From Polynucleobacter meluiroseus (lineage in GTDB: Bacteria; Pseudomonadota; Gammaproteobacteria; Burkholderiales; Burkholderiaceae): a stretch of DNA of 32,217 nt. A model generated the notes under the pieces. It ran no database searches and was not told the DNA's origin. It worked only from the letters and a program-made list of their open reading frames with translations. The position numbers and the translations under genes were made by a program. The stretch spans positions 1 through 32,217 of the forward strand of contig CAMBBT010000005.1 of the NCBI GenBank assembly GCA_945864455.1, in the 5' to 3' direction. How positions within the stretch are numbered: position 1 is the first letter of the stretch; the number at the start of each line of letters is the position of its first letter. Of this stretch, positions 1-13,081 are shown one piece after another.

Positions 1-1
1 A

Positions 2-376
2 AAAAGTCTTGCCATCAATAAATGGTATGAAGACTCCAGAGATCTAAAGTTAATTTCTTCCACTTGGGCTTTTACTGAATTTGCCAGTGCGCTAAGCATC
101 AAAGAGAGAACAAGACAGATTACCCCAAAAGAGAGTAAGAGCGCTTGGAAGATTTTTGAAGCTATATGCAATAACGATATTGAGTTACTCCCAATTGATA
201 ATAAAGTTTTTTACTCAGCTGGATTATTAGTGCTAGATAGCTCATCTAAGTTACGCTCTGGAGATGCGCTACATCTTGCTGCTGCTAAGCACTTTAAGGC
301 GAAAACTCTCGTAACTCTAGATAAAGTACTTAAGGAGAATGCCGTTCGATTGAAGATTAAAACTTTGACGATTTAG
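2..376 (+). CDS. PIN-domain toxin, VapC-like (3' part; start lies before the window)
   Basis: An open frame runs from the window edge to a TAG at 374-376 and is missing from the supplied ORF list because its start is outside. The 124 visible residues begin KSLAINKWYEDS and contain STWAFTEFASAL, then LRSGDALHLAAA, then TLVTLDKVL near the end. This spacing of a central Glu, a GDALHLA-type acidic motif and a late TLD is typical of the C-terminal two thirds of PIN nucleases. VapC-type PIN proteins are RNases, usually paired with a VapB antitoxin encoded just upstream; that position is outside the window. The stop codon abuts the serS stop codon on the other strand with no base between (TAG then CTA), so no terminator fits between the two genes. 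The fold assignment is fairly secure, but toxin activity is inferred. Confidence 0.75.
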   Translation, partial: KSLAINKWYEDSRDLKLISSTWAFTEFASALSIKERTRQITPKESKSAWKIFEAICNNDIELLPIDNKVFYSAGLLVLDSSSKLRSGDALHLAAAKHFKAKTLVTLDKVLKENAVRLKIKTLTI

Positions 377-2376
<2,000 letters not shown>

Positions 2377-2386
2377 AATTAATGCC

Positions 2387-5695
<3,309 letters not shown>

Positions 5696-5721
5696 GTTTT
5701 CTGTTTATTGATTTTTATTGA

Positions 5722-5756
5722 GTAATAAAAAACGCCTAGCATTGCTAGGCGTTTTT
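5722..5756. repeat. Left copy of a 35-bp terminator repeat flanking the toxin-antitoxin module
   Basis: This 35-bp stretch, beginning GTAATAAAAAACGCC, is identical to 6411-6445. The pair are direct repeats 689 bp apart, and between them lie only the BrnT-like toxin and its HTH antitoxin. The core is a near-perfect stem, CGCCTAGC/GCTAGGCG, so each copy is also a hairpin. Identity ends abruptly on both sides: before the repeat the bases differ, and after it the copies read G then A. Confidence 0.85.
5727..5756. terminator. Bidirectional Rho-independent terminator (trxB / antitoxin)
   Basis: The stem CGCCTAGC (5733-5740) and GCTAGGCG (5744-5751) has a 3-nt loop and is bordered by an A-run on the left and TTTTTGTTT on the right. 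It can therefore stop trxB transcripts on the plus strand and antitoxin transcripts (antitoxin stop codon at 5769) on the minus strand. Confidence 0.9.
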
Positions 5757-5768
5757 GTTTATTACTTT

Positions 5769-6110
5769 TCATATACTTAAAGCTAACAATGCAACTTCGG
5801 GCGCTCGATCCAATATTTTTAATAACGCTTTAGCTGCACCAGTCGGACTTCTTTTGCCTTGCTCCCAATTTCGTATGGTCTCTAAAGAAACCTCAATTCG
5901 ATTGGAAAACTCCTGCTGGGATAGGCCTATACGTTCACGCACACGCTTTGCATACTTTGCTGCGTCTTGCATCGCCTCAGCATCATCCTGATGTTGATGA
6001 AGTTGAATAAGACGTTCGGTTGTTGCATCAAGCAACTTCTTATTAACAAAGCCTTTTGGAAAGCTTTTGGGGTTATTTAGATCAACACTAACTCGAACTA
6101 TTTTTTTCAT
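5769..6110 (-). CDS. HTH (XRE-type) antitoxin of the BrnT-like module
   Basis: This 113-residue protein has a helical N-terminal half (about residues 1-55) and a C-terminal helix-turn-helix. The HTH reads VRERIGLSQQEFSNRIEVSLETIRNWEQGKR and is of the XRE/Cro class. A strong GGAGG lies 9 nt before the ATG, and the first 23 bp overlap the end of the toxin gene, so the two are co-translated. The classical BrnA partner of BrnT is a ribbon-helix-helix protein; here the partner position is taken by an XRE-type HTH, an arrangement otherwise known from HigA/MqsA-like antitoxins. Expected roles are neutralising the toxin and repressing the promoter at 6374-6403 through its 21-bp palindrome. The role follows from context and fold, with no direct evidence. 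Confidence 0.8.
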   Translation of the reverse strand: MKKIVRVSVDLNNPKSFPKGFVNKKLLDATTERLIQLHQHQDDAEAMQDAAKYAKRVRERIGLSQQEFSNRIEVSLETIRNWEQGKRSPTGAAKALLKILDRAPEVALLALSI

Positions 6111-6366
6111 AACGTTTGACCTCCCTACTATTAGCCTTTCTGGCTGAAATAATTCTGATAGCTCTTACCCTTCTGGTGAAGACAACTACGAAGACTCGCC
6201 TATCAATCACTCCAAGCGCGCGAAAGCGCTCTTCTCCGTACTCCCAACGCTGATCATGCTCAACAAGTAAGCTAGGATCTGTAAAAATTGTTATCACAAA
6301 TGCAAAATCGAAATTTCGAGAGTTCTGGCATGAGTTACTTTTAGCCAAATTCCATTCAAAATCCAT
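6088..6366 (-). CDS. brnT: BrnT-family (DUF497) ribonuclease toxin, divergent
   Basis: BrnT toxins are small RelE-like RNases that inhibit translation. This protein shows the family's order: an N-terminal FEWNLAKS, an IFTDPSLL element, GEERFRALGVIDRRVFVVVFT, and the late RVRAIRIISARKANSREVKRYE, which is the most conserved part. The usual N-x-x-KHG motif after the first Lys is missing; the aligned stretch reads NSCQNSRNFDF, so the His and Gly are replaced. I choose the ATG at 6366 (92 residues) over the one at 6375 because the latter lies inside the -10 element TACTAT. Transcription would then start about one base before the ATG. Toxin-first gene order with overlap is typical of brnTA. The altered motif leaves open whether it is still active. 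Confidence 0.75.
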   Translation of the reverse strand: MDFEWNLAKSNSCQNSRNFDFAFVITIFTDPSLLVEHDQRWEYGEERFRALGVIDRRVFVVVFTRRVRAIRIISARKANSREVKRYEKNSSS

Positions 6367-6373
6367 TACCCCC

Positions 6374-6403
6374 ATAGTAGGTCAATGAACTACTAGTTGT
6401 CAA
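6374..6403 (-). promoter_or_regulatory. Promoter and 21-bp palindromic operator of the toxin-antitoxin module
   Basis: On the minus strand a perfect -35 TTGACA (6403-6398) and TACTAT (6379-6374) are separated by 18 bp. Between them and overlapping the -10 lies a near-perfect palindrome at 6375-6395: TAGTAGTTCA, a central T, then TGACCTACTA, with 9 of 10 positions paired. A palindrome filling the -35/-10 spacer is the standard layout for autorepression by an antitoxin or antitoxin-toxin complex. The elements are seen directly; binding by the HTH antitoxin is inferred. Confidence 0.75.
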
Positions 6404-6410
6404 GGCCTAG

Positions 6411-6445
6411 GTAATAAAAAACGCCTAGCATTGCTAGGCGTTTTT
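6411..6445. terminator. Bidirectional terminator of hppA; right copy of the 35-bp repeat
   Basis: This is identical over 35 bp to 5722-5756. The hairpin CGCCTAGC/GCTAGGCG with A- and T-runs on its sides ends hppA transcripts coming from the right on the minus strand (hppA stop at 6470). It also insulates the toxin-antitoxin promoter, which starts only about 8 bp further on, from hppA read-through. Confidence 0.88.
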
Positions 6446-6469
6446 ATTTGTTGCTGTGATTGCTTTTTC

Positions 6470-8530
6470 TTAGCGACTCATCACTGGTAATAATGGCACG
6501 ATGAGCAATGCCACGATATTAATAATCTTGATGAGTGGGTTTACTGCAGGACCAGCAGTGTCTTTGTAGGGATCGCCTACAGTGTCACCAGTCACTGCTG
6601 CTTTATGCGCCTCAGAACCTTTACCGCCGAAGTTACCTTCTTCGATATATTTCTTGGCGTTATCCCAAGCACCGCCACCAGTACACATCGAGATCGCCAC
6701 GAATAAGCCGGTCACAATCGTACCCATGAGGAGGCCACCCAATGCAGCGGGCCCTAACAAGAGGCCGACTACGATCGGTGCCACTACCGGCAAGAGTGAA
6801 GGAACAATCATTTCTTTAATGGCTGCAGTGGTCAGCATATCTACCGCCTTGCCGTACTCAGGCTTAGCAGTGCCTTCCATAATTCCGGGGATATCACGGA
6901 ACTGGCGACGCACCTCTTCCACTACTGCACCAGCACAACGACCCACTGCTTCCATCGCCATCGCGCCAAACAAATACGGAATCATGCCGCCAATAAAGAG
7001 GCCAATGATCACCATATGGTTAGATAAGTCAAAAGAGACTTGTTGACCAATGCCCTCTAGCGCATGGGTGTAGTCAGCAAACAATACCAGTGAAGCTAAA
7101 CCCGCAGAGCCGATGGCATAACCTTTGGTAACTGCTTTTGTGGTGTTACCAACAGCATCCAATGGATCGGTAATATCGCGAACTGCTTGTGGCAAACCTG
7201 CCATCTCAGCAATACCACCTGCGTTATCCGTAATGGGGCCGTAAGCGTCTAGTGCAACGACGATACCTGCCATTGACAACATGGCTGTCGCTGCAATCGC
7301 AATGCCGTACAAACCAGCTAACCAGTAAGCTGCAAAAATTGCTGCACATACAAAGAGCACTGGATATGCAGTGGACTTCATAGAAATGCCTAAGCCGGCA
7401 ATGATGTTGGTACCGTGACCTTTAGTAGAAGCCTCAGCAATATGCTGCACTGGCTTGAACTGAGTTCCAGTGTAGTACTCGGTGATCCATACCAAGCCGG
7501 CTGTCAATAGGAGTCCTACTATTGTGCTACCAAATAAACGCCACTGACTTCCAGGAATGCCCAATGCATCATCAGGCATGATGAAGTTGGTCACAAAGTA
7601 AAACGCTATCAATGACAAAGTACCTGCAATGATTAAGCCCTTATACAAAGCTGGCATGACGTTCTTCATACCAGGCGTTGCTTTTACAAAGGAGCAGCCG
7701 ATGATAGAGGCAATGATGGAGACGCCGCCCAATACCAGCGGATAAATAATCGCAGCTACTGGGGCAGCAGTAATGATTAAGGAACCGAGTACCATCGTTG
7801 CAATCAATGTCACTGCATAAGTTTCAAAGAGGTCGGCTGCCATGCCTGCGCAGTCACCTACGTTATCACCGACGTTATCAGCAATCACTGCTGGATTACG
7901 TGGATCATCTTCCGGAATGCCGGCCTCTACCTTGCCCACCAAGTCGGCACCAACATCTGCACCTTTGGTGAAGATGCCACCGCCAAGACGTGCGAAGATT
8001 GAAATCAGTGAGGAACCAAACGCCAAACCAATCAGTGGATGCAATACAGCAGTGAGATCCTGTCCTGCACCTATCGATACGAGGAACATAAAGAACAAGC
8101 CAACCCCCAAGAGGCCAAGGCCGACTACCAGCATGCCAGTAATTGCGCCACCCTTGAATGCCACATTAAGTGCTTCGTTCATGCCTACGGTAGCCGCTTG
8201 CGCTGTGCGTACGTTTGCGCGTACTGAAATATTCATGCCAATAAAGCCGCATGCTCCAGAGAGCACTGCACCAATCACAAAACCGATAGCGGTTGCAAAG
8301 TCCAAGAAGAGCGCCATGAGGATAGTAAGAATCACCCCAACGACACCAATCGTTTTATATTGGCGGGATAAATAAGCGGCAGCACCTTGCTGAATCGCTT
8401 CTGCAATCTCCTGCATTTTGGCATTGCCTGGACTTTGCTTCAAAATCCAGCTGCGCATCACAAAACCGTAAATCACGGCCAGAACACCACATGCCAAGGC
8501 AAAATACAAGCCTAAAGTGACATTGCTCAT
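6470..8530 (-). CDS. hppA: Membrane-bound proton-translocating pyrophosphatase
   Basis: This 686-residue integral membrane enzyme couples pyrophosphate hydrolysis to ion pumping across the cytoplasmic membrane. It has about 15-16 hydrophobic segments. The substrate-binding loop reads [13 protein letters not shown] (about 192-204) followed by [20 protein letters not shown] (207-226), both hallmark M-PPase sequences. A second acidic cluster reads [18 protein letters not shown] at about 428-445. The segment GNTTKA at 461-466 carries Lys465, the residue that marks the K+-independent H+-pumping class; K+-dependent enzymes have Ala there. A GGGAG ribosome site precedes the ATG. The gene is divergent from soluble pyrophosphatase ppa, so both pyrophosphate-consuming enzymes share one regulatory region. 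H+ rather than Na+ specificity is inferred from the class. Confidence 0.96.
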   Translation of the reverse strand: MSNVTLGLYFALACGVLAVIYGFVMRSWILKQSPGNAKMQEIAEAIQQGAAAYLSRQYKTIGVVGVILTILMALFLDFATAIGFVIGAVLSGACGFIGMNISVRANVRTAQAATVGMNEALNVAFKGGAITGMLVVGLGLLGVGLFFMFLVSIGAGQDLTAVLHPLIGLAFGSSLISIFARLGGGIFTKGADVGADLVGKVEAGIPEDDPRNPAVIADNVGDNVGDCAGMAADLFETYAVTLIATMVLGSLIITAAPVAAIIYPLVLGGVSIIASIIGCSFVKATPGMKNVMPALYKGLIIAGTLSLIAFYFVTNFIMPDDALGIPGSQWRLFGSTIVGLLLTAGLVWITEYYTGTQFKPVQHIAEASTKGHGTNIIAGLGISMKSTAYPVLFVCAAIFAAYWLAGLYGIAIAATAMLSMAGIVVALDAYGPITDNAGGIAEMAGLPQAVRDITDPLDAVGNTTKAVTKGYAIGSAGLASLVLFADYTHALEGIGQQVSFDLSNHMVIIGLFIGGMIPYLFGAMAMEAVGRCAGAVVEEVRRQFRDIPGIMEGTAKPEYGKAVDMLTTAAIKEMIVPSLLPVVAPIVVGLLLGPAALGGLLMGTIVTGLFVAISMCTGGGAWDNAKKYIEEGNFGGKGSEAHKAAVTGDTVGDPYKDTAGPAVNPLIKIINIVALLIVPLLPVMSR

Positions 8531-8701
8531 ACTTGAACTCCCTAAAGTTGATCCTATTGTTTTATATATCTAGCGCTTAAATCCGTCTAGTTTTTTAAAG
8601 CTTTAAACTAGTGCTCTAAAGCTGTATCAGTATGTATCAGAATCAACCCTGAGCCTATTTGCTAATATCAGGGTATTTACTAATCACCCTTTGGAGTTTT
8701 T
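8531..8701. promoter_or_regulatory. Shared hppA/ppa regulatory region with three repeat elements
   Basis: Three elements are visible. First, an inverted repeat CTAGTTT/AAACTAG at 8587-8611, centred on AAAGCTTT. Second, a direct repeat of TGTATCAG at 8623-8630 and 8633-8640, in register at 10 bp, about one helical turn. Third, an inverted repeat ACCCTGA/TCAGGGT at 8646-8652 and 8668-8674, which lies close upstream of ppa and could form a leader hairpin. An SD-like GGAG lies 7 nt before the ppa ATG. I cannot assign promoters confidently. Confidence 0.45.
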
Positions 8702-9238
8702 ATGAGTTTGGACAACGTCAAGCCGGGAAAAAAGATCCCTGAGAGCTTTAACGTCATTATTGAAATCCCAATGAATGCGGATCCAATTAAGTATGAAGTA
8801 GACAAGGAAAGTGGCGCGATTTTCGTAGACCGATTTATGGGTACTGCTATGCACTATCCATGTAATTATGGCTATATCAATAAAACTATCGCTGGTGATG
8901 GTGACCCTGTTGACGTACTTGTCATTACGCCATTTCCACTCATTCCAGGTGTCGTTGTCAGTTGCCGCGCAATTGGTGTTTTACAGATGGAAGATGAAGG
9001 CGGACAAGATGCCAAATTATTGGCTGTTCCAGAAGATAAGATTTTGCCAATCTATACCCATTGGCAAAAACCAGAAGATATAAACCCATTACGCCTTAAC
9101 CAAATCAAACACTTCTTCGAGCACTACAAAGATCTCGAGCCAGGTAAATGGGTTAAGGTAAAAGGCTGGGGTGGTGTTGCAGATGCCCATACAGAAATTC
9201 TGGAAGGCATCGAACGCTACAACAAAGAACATCAGTAA
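8702..9238 (+). CDS. ppa: Inorganic pyrophosphatase (soluble, family I)
   Basis: This cytosolic Mg2+-dependent enzyme hydrolyses pyrophosphate to two phosphates and so pulls biosynthetic reactions forward. At 178 residues it has the usual bacterial family I length. The signature DGDPVDVL appears at about 66-73, with metal-binding Asp66, Asp68 and Asp71. Upstream motifs are [15 protein letters not shown] and the FVDRF...YPCNYGYI segment; the C-terminal half has the conserved VKVKGWGG. The start is supported by a GGAG 7 nt upstream. The gene is divergent from the membrane pyrophosphatase hppA and is followed 35 bp later by nadE, whose reaction releases pyrophosphate; that link may be functional or incidental. 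Confidence 0.97.
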   Translation: MSLDNVKPGKKIPESFNVIIEIPMNADPIKYEVDKESGAIFVDRFMGTAMHYPCNYGYINKTIAGDGDPVDVLVITPFPLIPGVVVSCRAIGVLQMEDEGGQDAKLLAVPEDKILPIYTHWQKPEDINPLRLNQIKHFFEHYKDLEPGKWVKVKGWGGVADAHTEILEGIERYNKEHQ

Positions 9239-9273
9239 GCTTTAATCTACTGACTCGTTAACTAATAAAGGCT

Positions 9274-10905
9274 TTGTCATTCGAAGTGAGCGCACAGAAA
9301 ATTGCCCTAGTCCAAATGAACCCGATGCTGGGGGATTTGGCTGGGAACGCTCAACTGATTCACAAAGCGGCTCAAGATGCCTTTAAGCAAGGCGCCAAAC
9401 TCGTAGTGGCTCCAGAGCTTGCGCTCACTGGCTATCCCCCTGAAGATTTATTACTGCGCCCTGCTTTTATAGAGGCAGCAGAGCAACAGCTTGATCTCTT
9501 AATGAAAGAGCTAGCCCAATACTCAGGTCTCACAGTAGTTGTAGGGCACCCCAGAAATACATTAACTGGTCTACAAAACTATGCGTCCGTTTTTCAAAAT
9601 GGCAAAGTGATTGCAGGCTATGCCAAACAAGAATTACCGAACCATGAAGTATTTGATGAAGTGCGTTACTTTATTCCTGGTAATGAGGCCTGCGTATTTG
9701 AATGTGAAGGCATTCGGTATGGCGTGATCTTGTGTGAAGATGCATGGCATGCAGGCCCCGCCAAACAAGCACACTCTGCTGGTGCTCAAGTTTTACTGGT
9801 GCCCAATGCATCACCCTATCACCTTAAAAAAGAGGCCTTGCGCATTGATGTGCTGCGCGAACATATTGCACAAACCAAGATGCCTTTGATCTATGTCAAT
9901 GCCGTTGGCGGTCAAGATGAATTAGTCTTTGATGGCGGATCATTTGCATTAAATAGCCAAGGCGATCTTGTCATGGCGATGCCCCAGTTCGAAACTGGCT
10001 TAGGTATTATTAGCATCAGCGCCTCTGGTCAATTAGAGAAGGGTTCCATTAGCCTACCCCAAAGTGTTGAGGCCCAAGCCTATCAAGCACTTGTTTTGGG
10101 GGTTCGCGACTACGTGACTAAAAATCATTTTCCAGGGGTCATTATTGGTCTATCAGGCGGTGTAGATTCTGCTTTAGTATTGGCCATTGCAGTGGATGCT
10201 TTAGGCGCTGACAAAGTACGCGCAGTGATGATGGCTTCGCGCTACACAGCAGATATCTCCTGGATTGATGCCAGTGAGCTAGCCAAGAATCTGGGTGTGC
10301 AATACGACGAGATCCCCATTAGCGGCCCCGTAGATGCTCTCGAAGCATCTTTAGCAGGACAGTTCAAAGGCTTGAAGATAGACGCTACTGAAGAGAATAT
10401 TCAAGCACGTGTCCGTGGCACTCTACTCATGGCTCTTTCTAATAAAACCGGGCGCTTGGTTTTGACAACCGGTAATAAGAGTGAGATGGCTGTTGGCTAT
10501 TGCACTTTATATGGCGACATGGCTGGTGGCTTTGCAGTGATTAAAGATATTGCCAAGACTTTGGTGTATCGACTCTGCGATTACCGCAATAGCATTAAAC
10601 CCGTCATACCCGAGCGCATTTTGACGCGCGCCCCTTCAGCCGAATTGCGCCCCGATCAAACCGATCAGGACAACCTGCCTTCTTATGAAGTCTTAGACGC
10701 TATTGTCGAGCGTTATATGGAACAGAATCAATCTATCTCGCAAATCGTAGCCGCTGGCTTTGATCCTGAGAGCGTAGAGAAGGTTACCCGCCTGATCAAA
10801 TTAAATGAATACAAGCGTCGCCAAGCTCCTCCCGGAGTTCGCGTCACTACCCGCGCTTTTGGTCGTGACTGGCGCTATCCAATTACCTCGCAATTTAGAG
10901 CCTAA
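9274..10905 (+). CDS. nadE: Glutamine-dependent NAD+ synthetase
   Basis: This enzyme makes NAD+ from deamido-NAD+, ATP and glutamine, the last step of NAD biosynthesis. It has two domains. A nitrilase-type glutaminase covers about 1-260, with the Glu-Lys-Cys triad visible as Glu48 (APELALTGY), Lys118 (KQELPNHEVFDE) and Cys154 (GVILCEDAW). The synthetase domain follows, with the ATP-pyrophosphatase P-loop SGGVDS at 294-299 and the later TGNKSEMAVGYCTLYGD. The total of 543 residues is normal for the two-domain form. The start is uncertain: the TTG at 9274 has an AAGG only 2 nt away, while a GTG at 9286 is 14 nt from it. Pairing with glnB just downstream is a common proteobacterial arrangement. 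Confidence 0.96.
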   Translation: MSFEVSAQKIALVQMNPMLGDLAGNAQLIHKAAQDAFKQGAKLVVAPELALTGYPPEDLLLRPAFIEAAEQQLDLLMKELAQYSGLTVVVGHPRNTLTGLQNYASVFQNGKVIAGYAKQELPNHEVFDEVRYFIPGNEACVFECEGIRYGVILCEDAWHAGPAKQAHSAGAQVLLVPNASPYHLKKEALRIDVLREHIAQTKMPLIYVNAVGGQDELVFDGGSFALNSQGDLVMAMPQFETGLGIISISASGQLEKGSISLPQSVEAQAYQALVLGVRDYVTKNHFPGVIIGLSGGVDSALVLAIAVDALGADKVRAVMMASRYTADISWIDASELAKNLGVQYDEIPISGPVDALEASLAGQFKGLKIDATEENIQARVRGTLLMALSNKTGRLVLTTGNKSEMAVGYCTLYGDMAGGFAVIKDIAKTLVYRLCDYRNSIKPVIPERILTRAPSAELRPDQTDQDNLPSYEVLDAIVERYMEQNQSISQIVAAGFDPESVEKVTRLIKLNEYKRRQAPPGVRVTTRAFGRDWRYPITSQFRA

Positions 10906-10977
10906 AAATGGTTCGGGGTGTTTGTTTTTAGCGTTATATTTCAGTTCTAGGTATGATTACTGTATTAGGGGGAATAA

Positions 10978-11316
<339 letters not shown>

Positions 11317-11333
11317 TCGCTATTTAGGCTAGT

Positions 11334-11362
11334 ACAGATTCTCAGCGCAACTGAGAATCTGT
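11334..11362. other. Perfect 12-bp hairpin between convergent glnB and RodZ-like genes
   Basis: ACAGATTCTCAG (11334-11345) and CTGAGAATCTGT (11351-11362) form a perfect 12-bp stem with a 5-nt loop. The stem covers the stop codon of the minus-strand gene. No T-run follows on either strand, so it is not a standard intrinsic terminator; it may act as a 3'-end stabiliser or work with Rho. Confidence 0.65.
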
Positions 11363-12343
11363 CGAAGCTGCAGGCTGAATGAGTTCAGCAGCCTCCAAAA
11401 TAATCGTCTTGCCAGCACCGCCTGTCCGCACCTTAGCGCCCTGGAAATATAAGTCCACTTGATTTAAACCTAATGTAAGCACTTTAAATGGTGGCTTCCC
11501 ATAAATGCTTGCCTCTACCCCAGACTCCAAAGTTTTATTTTGATTTTTACCTAAGGCATCAATCACGCAAACAGTTTGTGCCGTCTTTGATTGCACATAA
11601 ATCATATCGCCAGCCTTTTTAGGAGCATCAGGCTTATAAGTCACTGCTGACACATCCACTGCTGGGCAATCTGTAGAAACTACCGCAACAGGCACAGCCG
11701 CTACTGCTGGACTTGGCGCTGTTGCTGGTACTTGTGCAGGCGTGGCCGGCTTAGCCTCTTCTGCAGCGGCACTGACTGGAGGAGTCTCTTGGACTTTTTC
11801 CACCACCACAATCTCTTGTTTTGGCGGCTCAAGGAAAAATAGAGGGCGCAGATTGATTATTGCAAACGCGAGTGCCGCAGTGATACCTAATAAAACAAAA
11901 AGTCTCTTTTGAGGATTACTGTGTGTGACTGCTTTACTAGCTTCATAGAGTTTTGCCGGCTCTAGACTTTTGATGACGACTTTGGGTGTCTCCTCCACTT
12001 GCTGTGGTTTGGATTTTTTTTTTGGCGCTGGTACTTTTGCAACGATCTCTACTTTTTCTACTTTTTCAGCAATGGGCTCTACTATTTTTTCTGGTAGGGC
12101 TTTCTCACCAAAATCAAAAGCGTCTTCTTCATTTAATTTGAGTAGGGCTGCAACTTTTTTGGCAGCGGTCACTTTGATTTGAGGGCTATAGAAAGAACTC
12201 ATCTCCCCATTTTCAATTTGCTCTATTTGGCGCACAGAGAAGCAAGCCATACCAGATAATTCTTTCGTGCTTAAGCCAAGACTTTCCCTCGCCTCAGTAA
12301 AAGCTCCTTTGCGAATCTCCGGAATTTTTGCTTTACTACTCAT
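11342..12343 (-). CDS. RodZ-like membrane-anchored HTH protein
   Basis: The likely ATG at 12343 gives 333 residues; the longer frame begins with 20 unconvincing residues. Residues ~10-75 form a RodZ/Xre-type helix-turn-helix (ARESLGLSTKELSGMACFSVRQIEQIENGE). A Lys/Glu/Pro-rich linker follows, then one membrane segment at about 147-170 (KRLFVLLGITAALAFAI), then an Ala/Pro-rich periplasmic linker. The C-terminal domain resembles the RodZ C-terminal (DUF4115) beta domain: SGVEASIYGKPPFKVLTLGLNQVDLYFQG. RodZ links MreB to the cell-wall machinery, but true rodZ normally lies beside ispG, and this copy is between glnB and an orphan response regulator. It may be a paralogue with its own role. A run of ten A's in the coding strand (12023-12014) encodes three lysines before the membrane segment and is a potential slippage site. 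No ribosome binding site is evident. Confidence 0.75.
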   Translation of the reverse strand: MSSKAKIPEIRKGAFTEARESLGLSTKELSGMACFSVRQIEQIENGEMSSFYSPQIKVTAAKKVAALLKLNEEDAFDFGEKALPEKIVEPIAEKVEKVEIVAKVPAPKKKSKPQQVEETPKVVIKSLEPAKLYEASKAVTHSNPQKRLFVLLGITAALAFAIINLRPLFFLEPPKQEIVVVEKVQETPPVSAAAEEAKPATPAQVPATAPSPAVAAVPVAVVSTDCPAVDVSAVTYKPDAPKKAGDMIYVQSKTAQTVCVIDALGKNQNKTLESGVEASIYGKPPFKVLTLGLNQVDLYFQGAKVRTGGAGKTIILEAAELIQPAASTDSQLR

Positions 12344-12387
12344 AGAGGAATTGTCTTGAAATTTTTTATAGGTATAACTATAGCGTA

Positions 12388-12454
12388 TTGATAAATGTAA
12401 CACTTTATCAATATTAGTACTTAAGTACCAATGCGTTAATTAGCCTTAAGGCTA
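12388..12454. promoter_or_regulatory. Cluster of three palindromes between the response regulator and RodZ-like genes
   Basis: Within 67 bp there are three separate palindromes. TTGATAAA/TTTATCAA with an 8-nt spacer lies at 12388-12411. GTACTTAAGTAC (12417-12428) is perfect. TAGCCTTAAGGCTA (12441-12454) is also perfect and overlaps the response-regulator stop codon. The latter two share a CTTAAG core. None is followed by a T-run. The position upstream of the RodZ-like gene suggests operators; the binding protein is unknown. Confidence 0.5.
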
Positions 12455-13081
12455 GTGACTCAATGGATGATTTGACAAATCGGACTCGAGAAACTTCTTT
12501 ACCAAACTTTGCAGTGAATCTGCATGCATCTTCTCCATCACTCTGGCCTTGTGAACTTTAATGGTGGCATCTGTTATCCCTAATTTGACGGCAATATCCT
12601 TATTGAGAAGCCCCTTAACTAGCCAGCTACATACTTCTCGCTCTCTTGGCGTCAGACTGACGTATTCCCTTCTGGCTTCTACATCTAATAAAACACGCTT
12701 TAACTGGCGACTGTCAAAATCAATGGCATCGGCTATAGACTTGAGTAACTCTTCCAAATTAAAGGGTTTAAATAGGAAATCGACCGCCCCTTTTTTGAGG
12801 CCTGAGACAATTTGATGGGGCTGGCTTTGACCGCTGATAAAGATAATTGGGGTCTTACGACCCAATTTCAGTAATTTTTCTTGTAGGTCCAAGCCCGTCG
12901 CGTTTGGCATCTGCATGTCTAAGAGGATGACTGCTGGAGACACTGGGACGGATTTTTCTAGAAAAGTACTGGCTGAAGTGTAATCCTCCACCAAATACCC
13001 CAACTCACGAAGCATTCTGGCTAGTGAGATACGCATCGATTCATCATCGTCGATTAAGAAGATATGGCCAGCTTTAGTCAT
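12452..13081 (-). CDS. Orphan two-component response regulator, FixJ/NarL type
   Basis: With the ATG at 13081 the protein has 209 residues: a receiver domain (about 1-120) and a LuxR-type DNA-binding domain (about 140-205). The receiver shows the acidic pocket DDD at 11-13, phospho-acceptor Asp55 (VILLDMQMP) and Lys105 (FLFKPF). The output domain reads LTPREREVCSWLVKGLLNKDIAVKLGITDATIKVHKARVMEKM, with the GLLNKDIA and TVKxH-like turn of FixJ-type regulators. The linker and overall length match FixJ/TtrR-like proteins. No histidine kinase gene is nearby, so the partner is encoded elsewhere. A second ATG at 13135 gives 18 more residues; neither start has a clear ribosome binding site. Its target is unknown. 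The palindromes on both sides of the gene are candidates. Confidence 0.88.
   Translation of the reverse strand: MTKAGHIFLIDDDESMRISLARMLRELGYLVEDYTSASTFLEKSVPVSPAVILLDMQMPNATGLDLQEKLLKLGRKTPIIFISGQSQPHQIVSGLKKGAVDFLFKPFNLEELLKSIADAIDFDSRQLKRVLLDVEARREYVSLTPREREVCSWLVKGLLNKDIAVKLGITDATIKVHKARVMEKMHADSLQSLVKKFLESDLSNHPLSH

Noticed and set aside
7842-8375. 177-residue open frame on the plus strand inside hppA
   Set aside because: It is antisense to a strongly conserved membrane pyrophosphatase, is low-complexity (Pro/Thr/Ala-rich) and has no recognisable motif; it mirrors hppA codon use.
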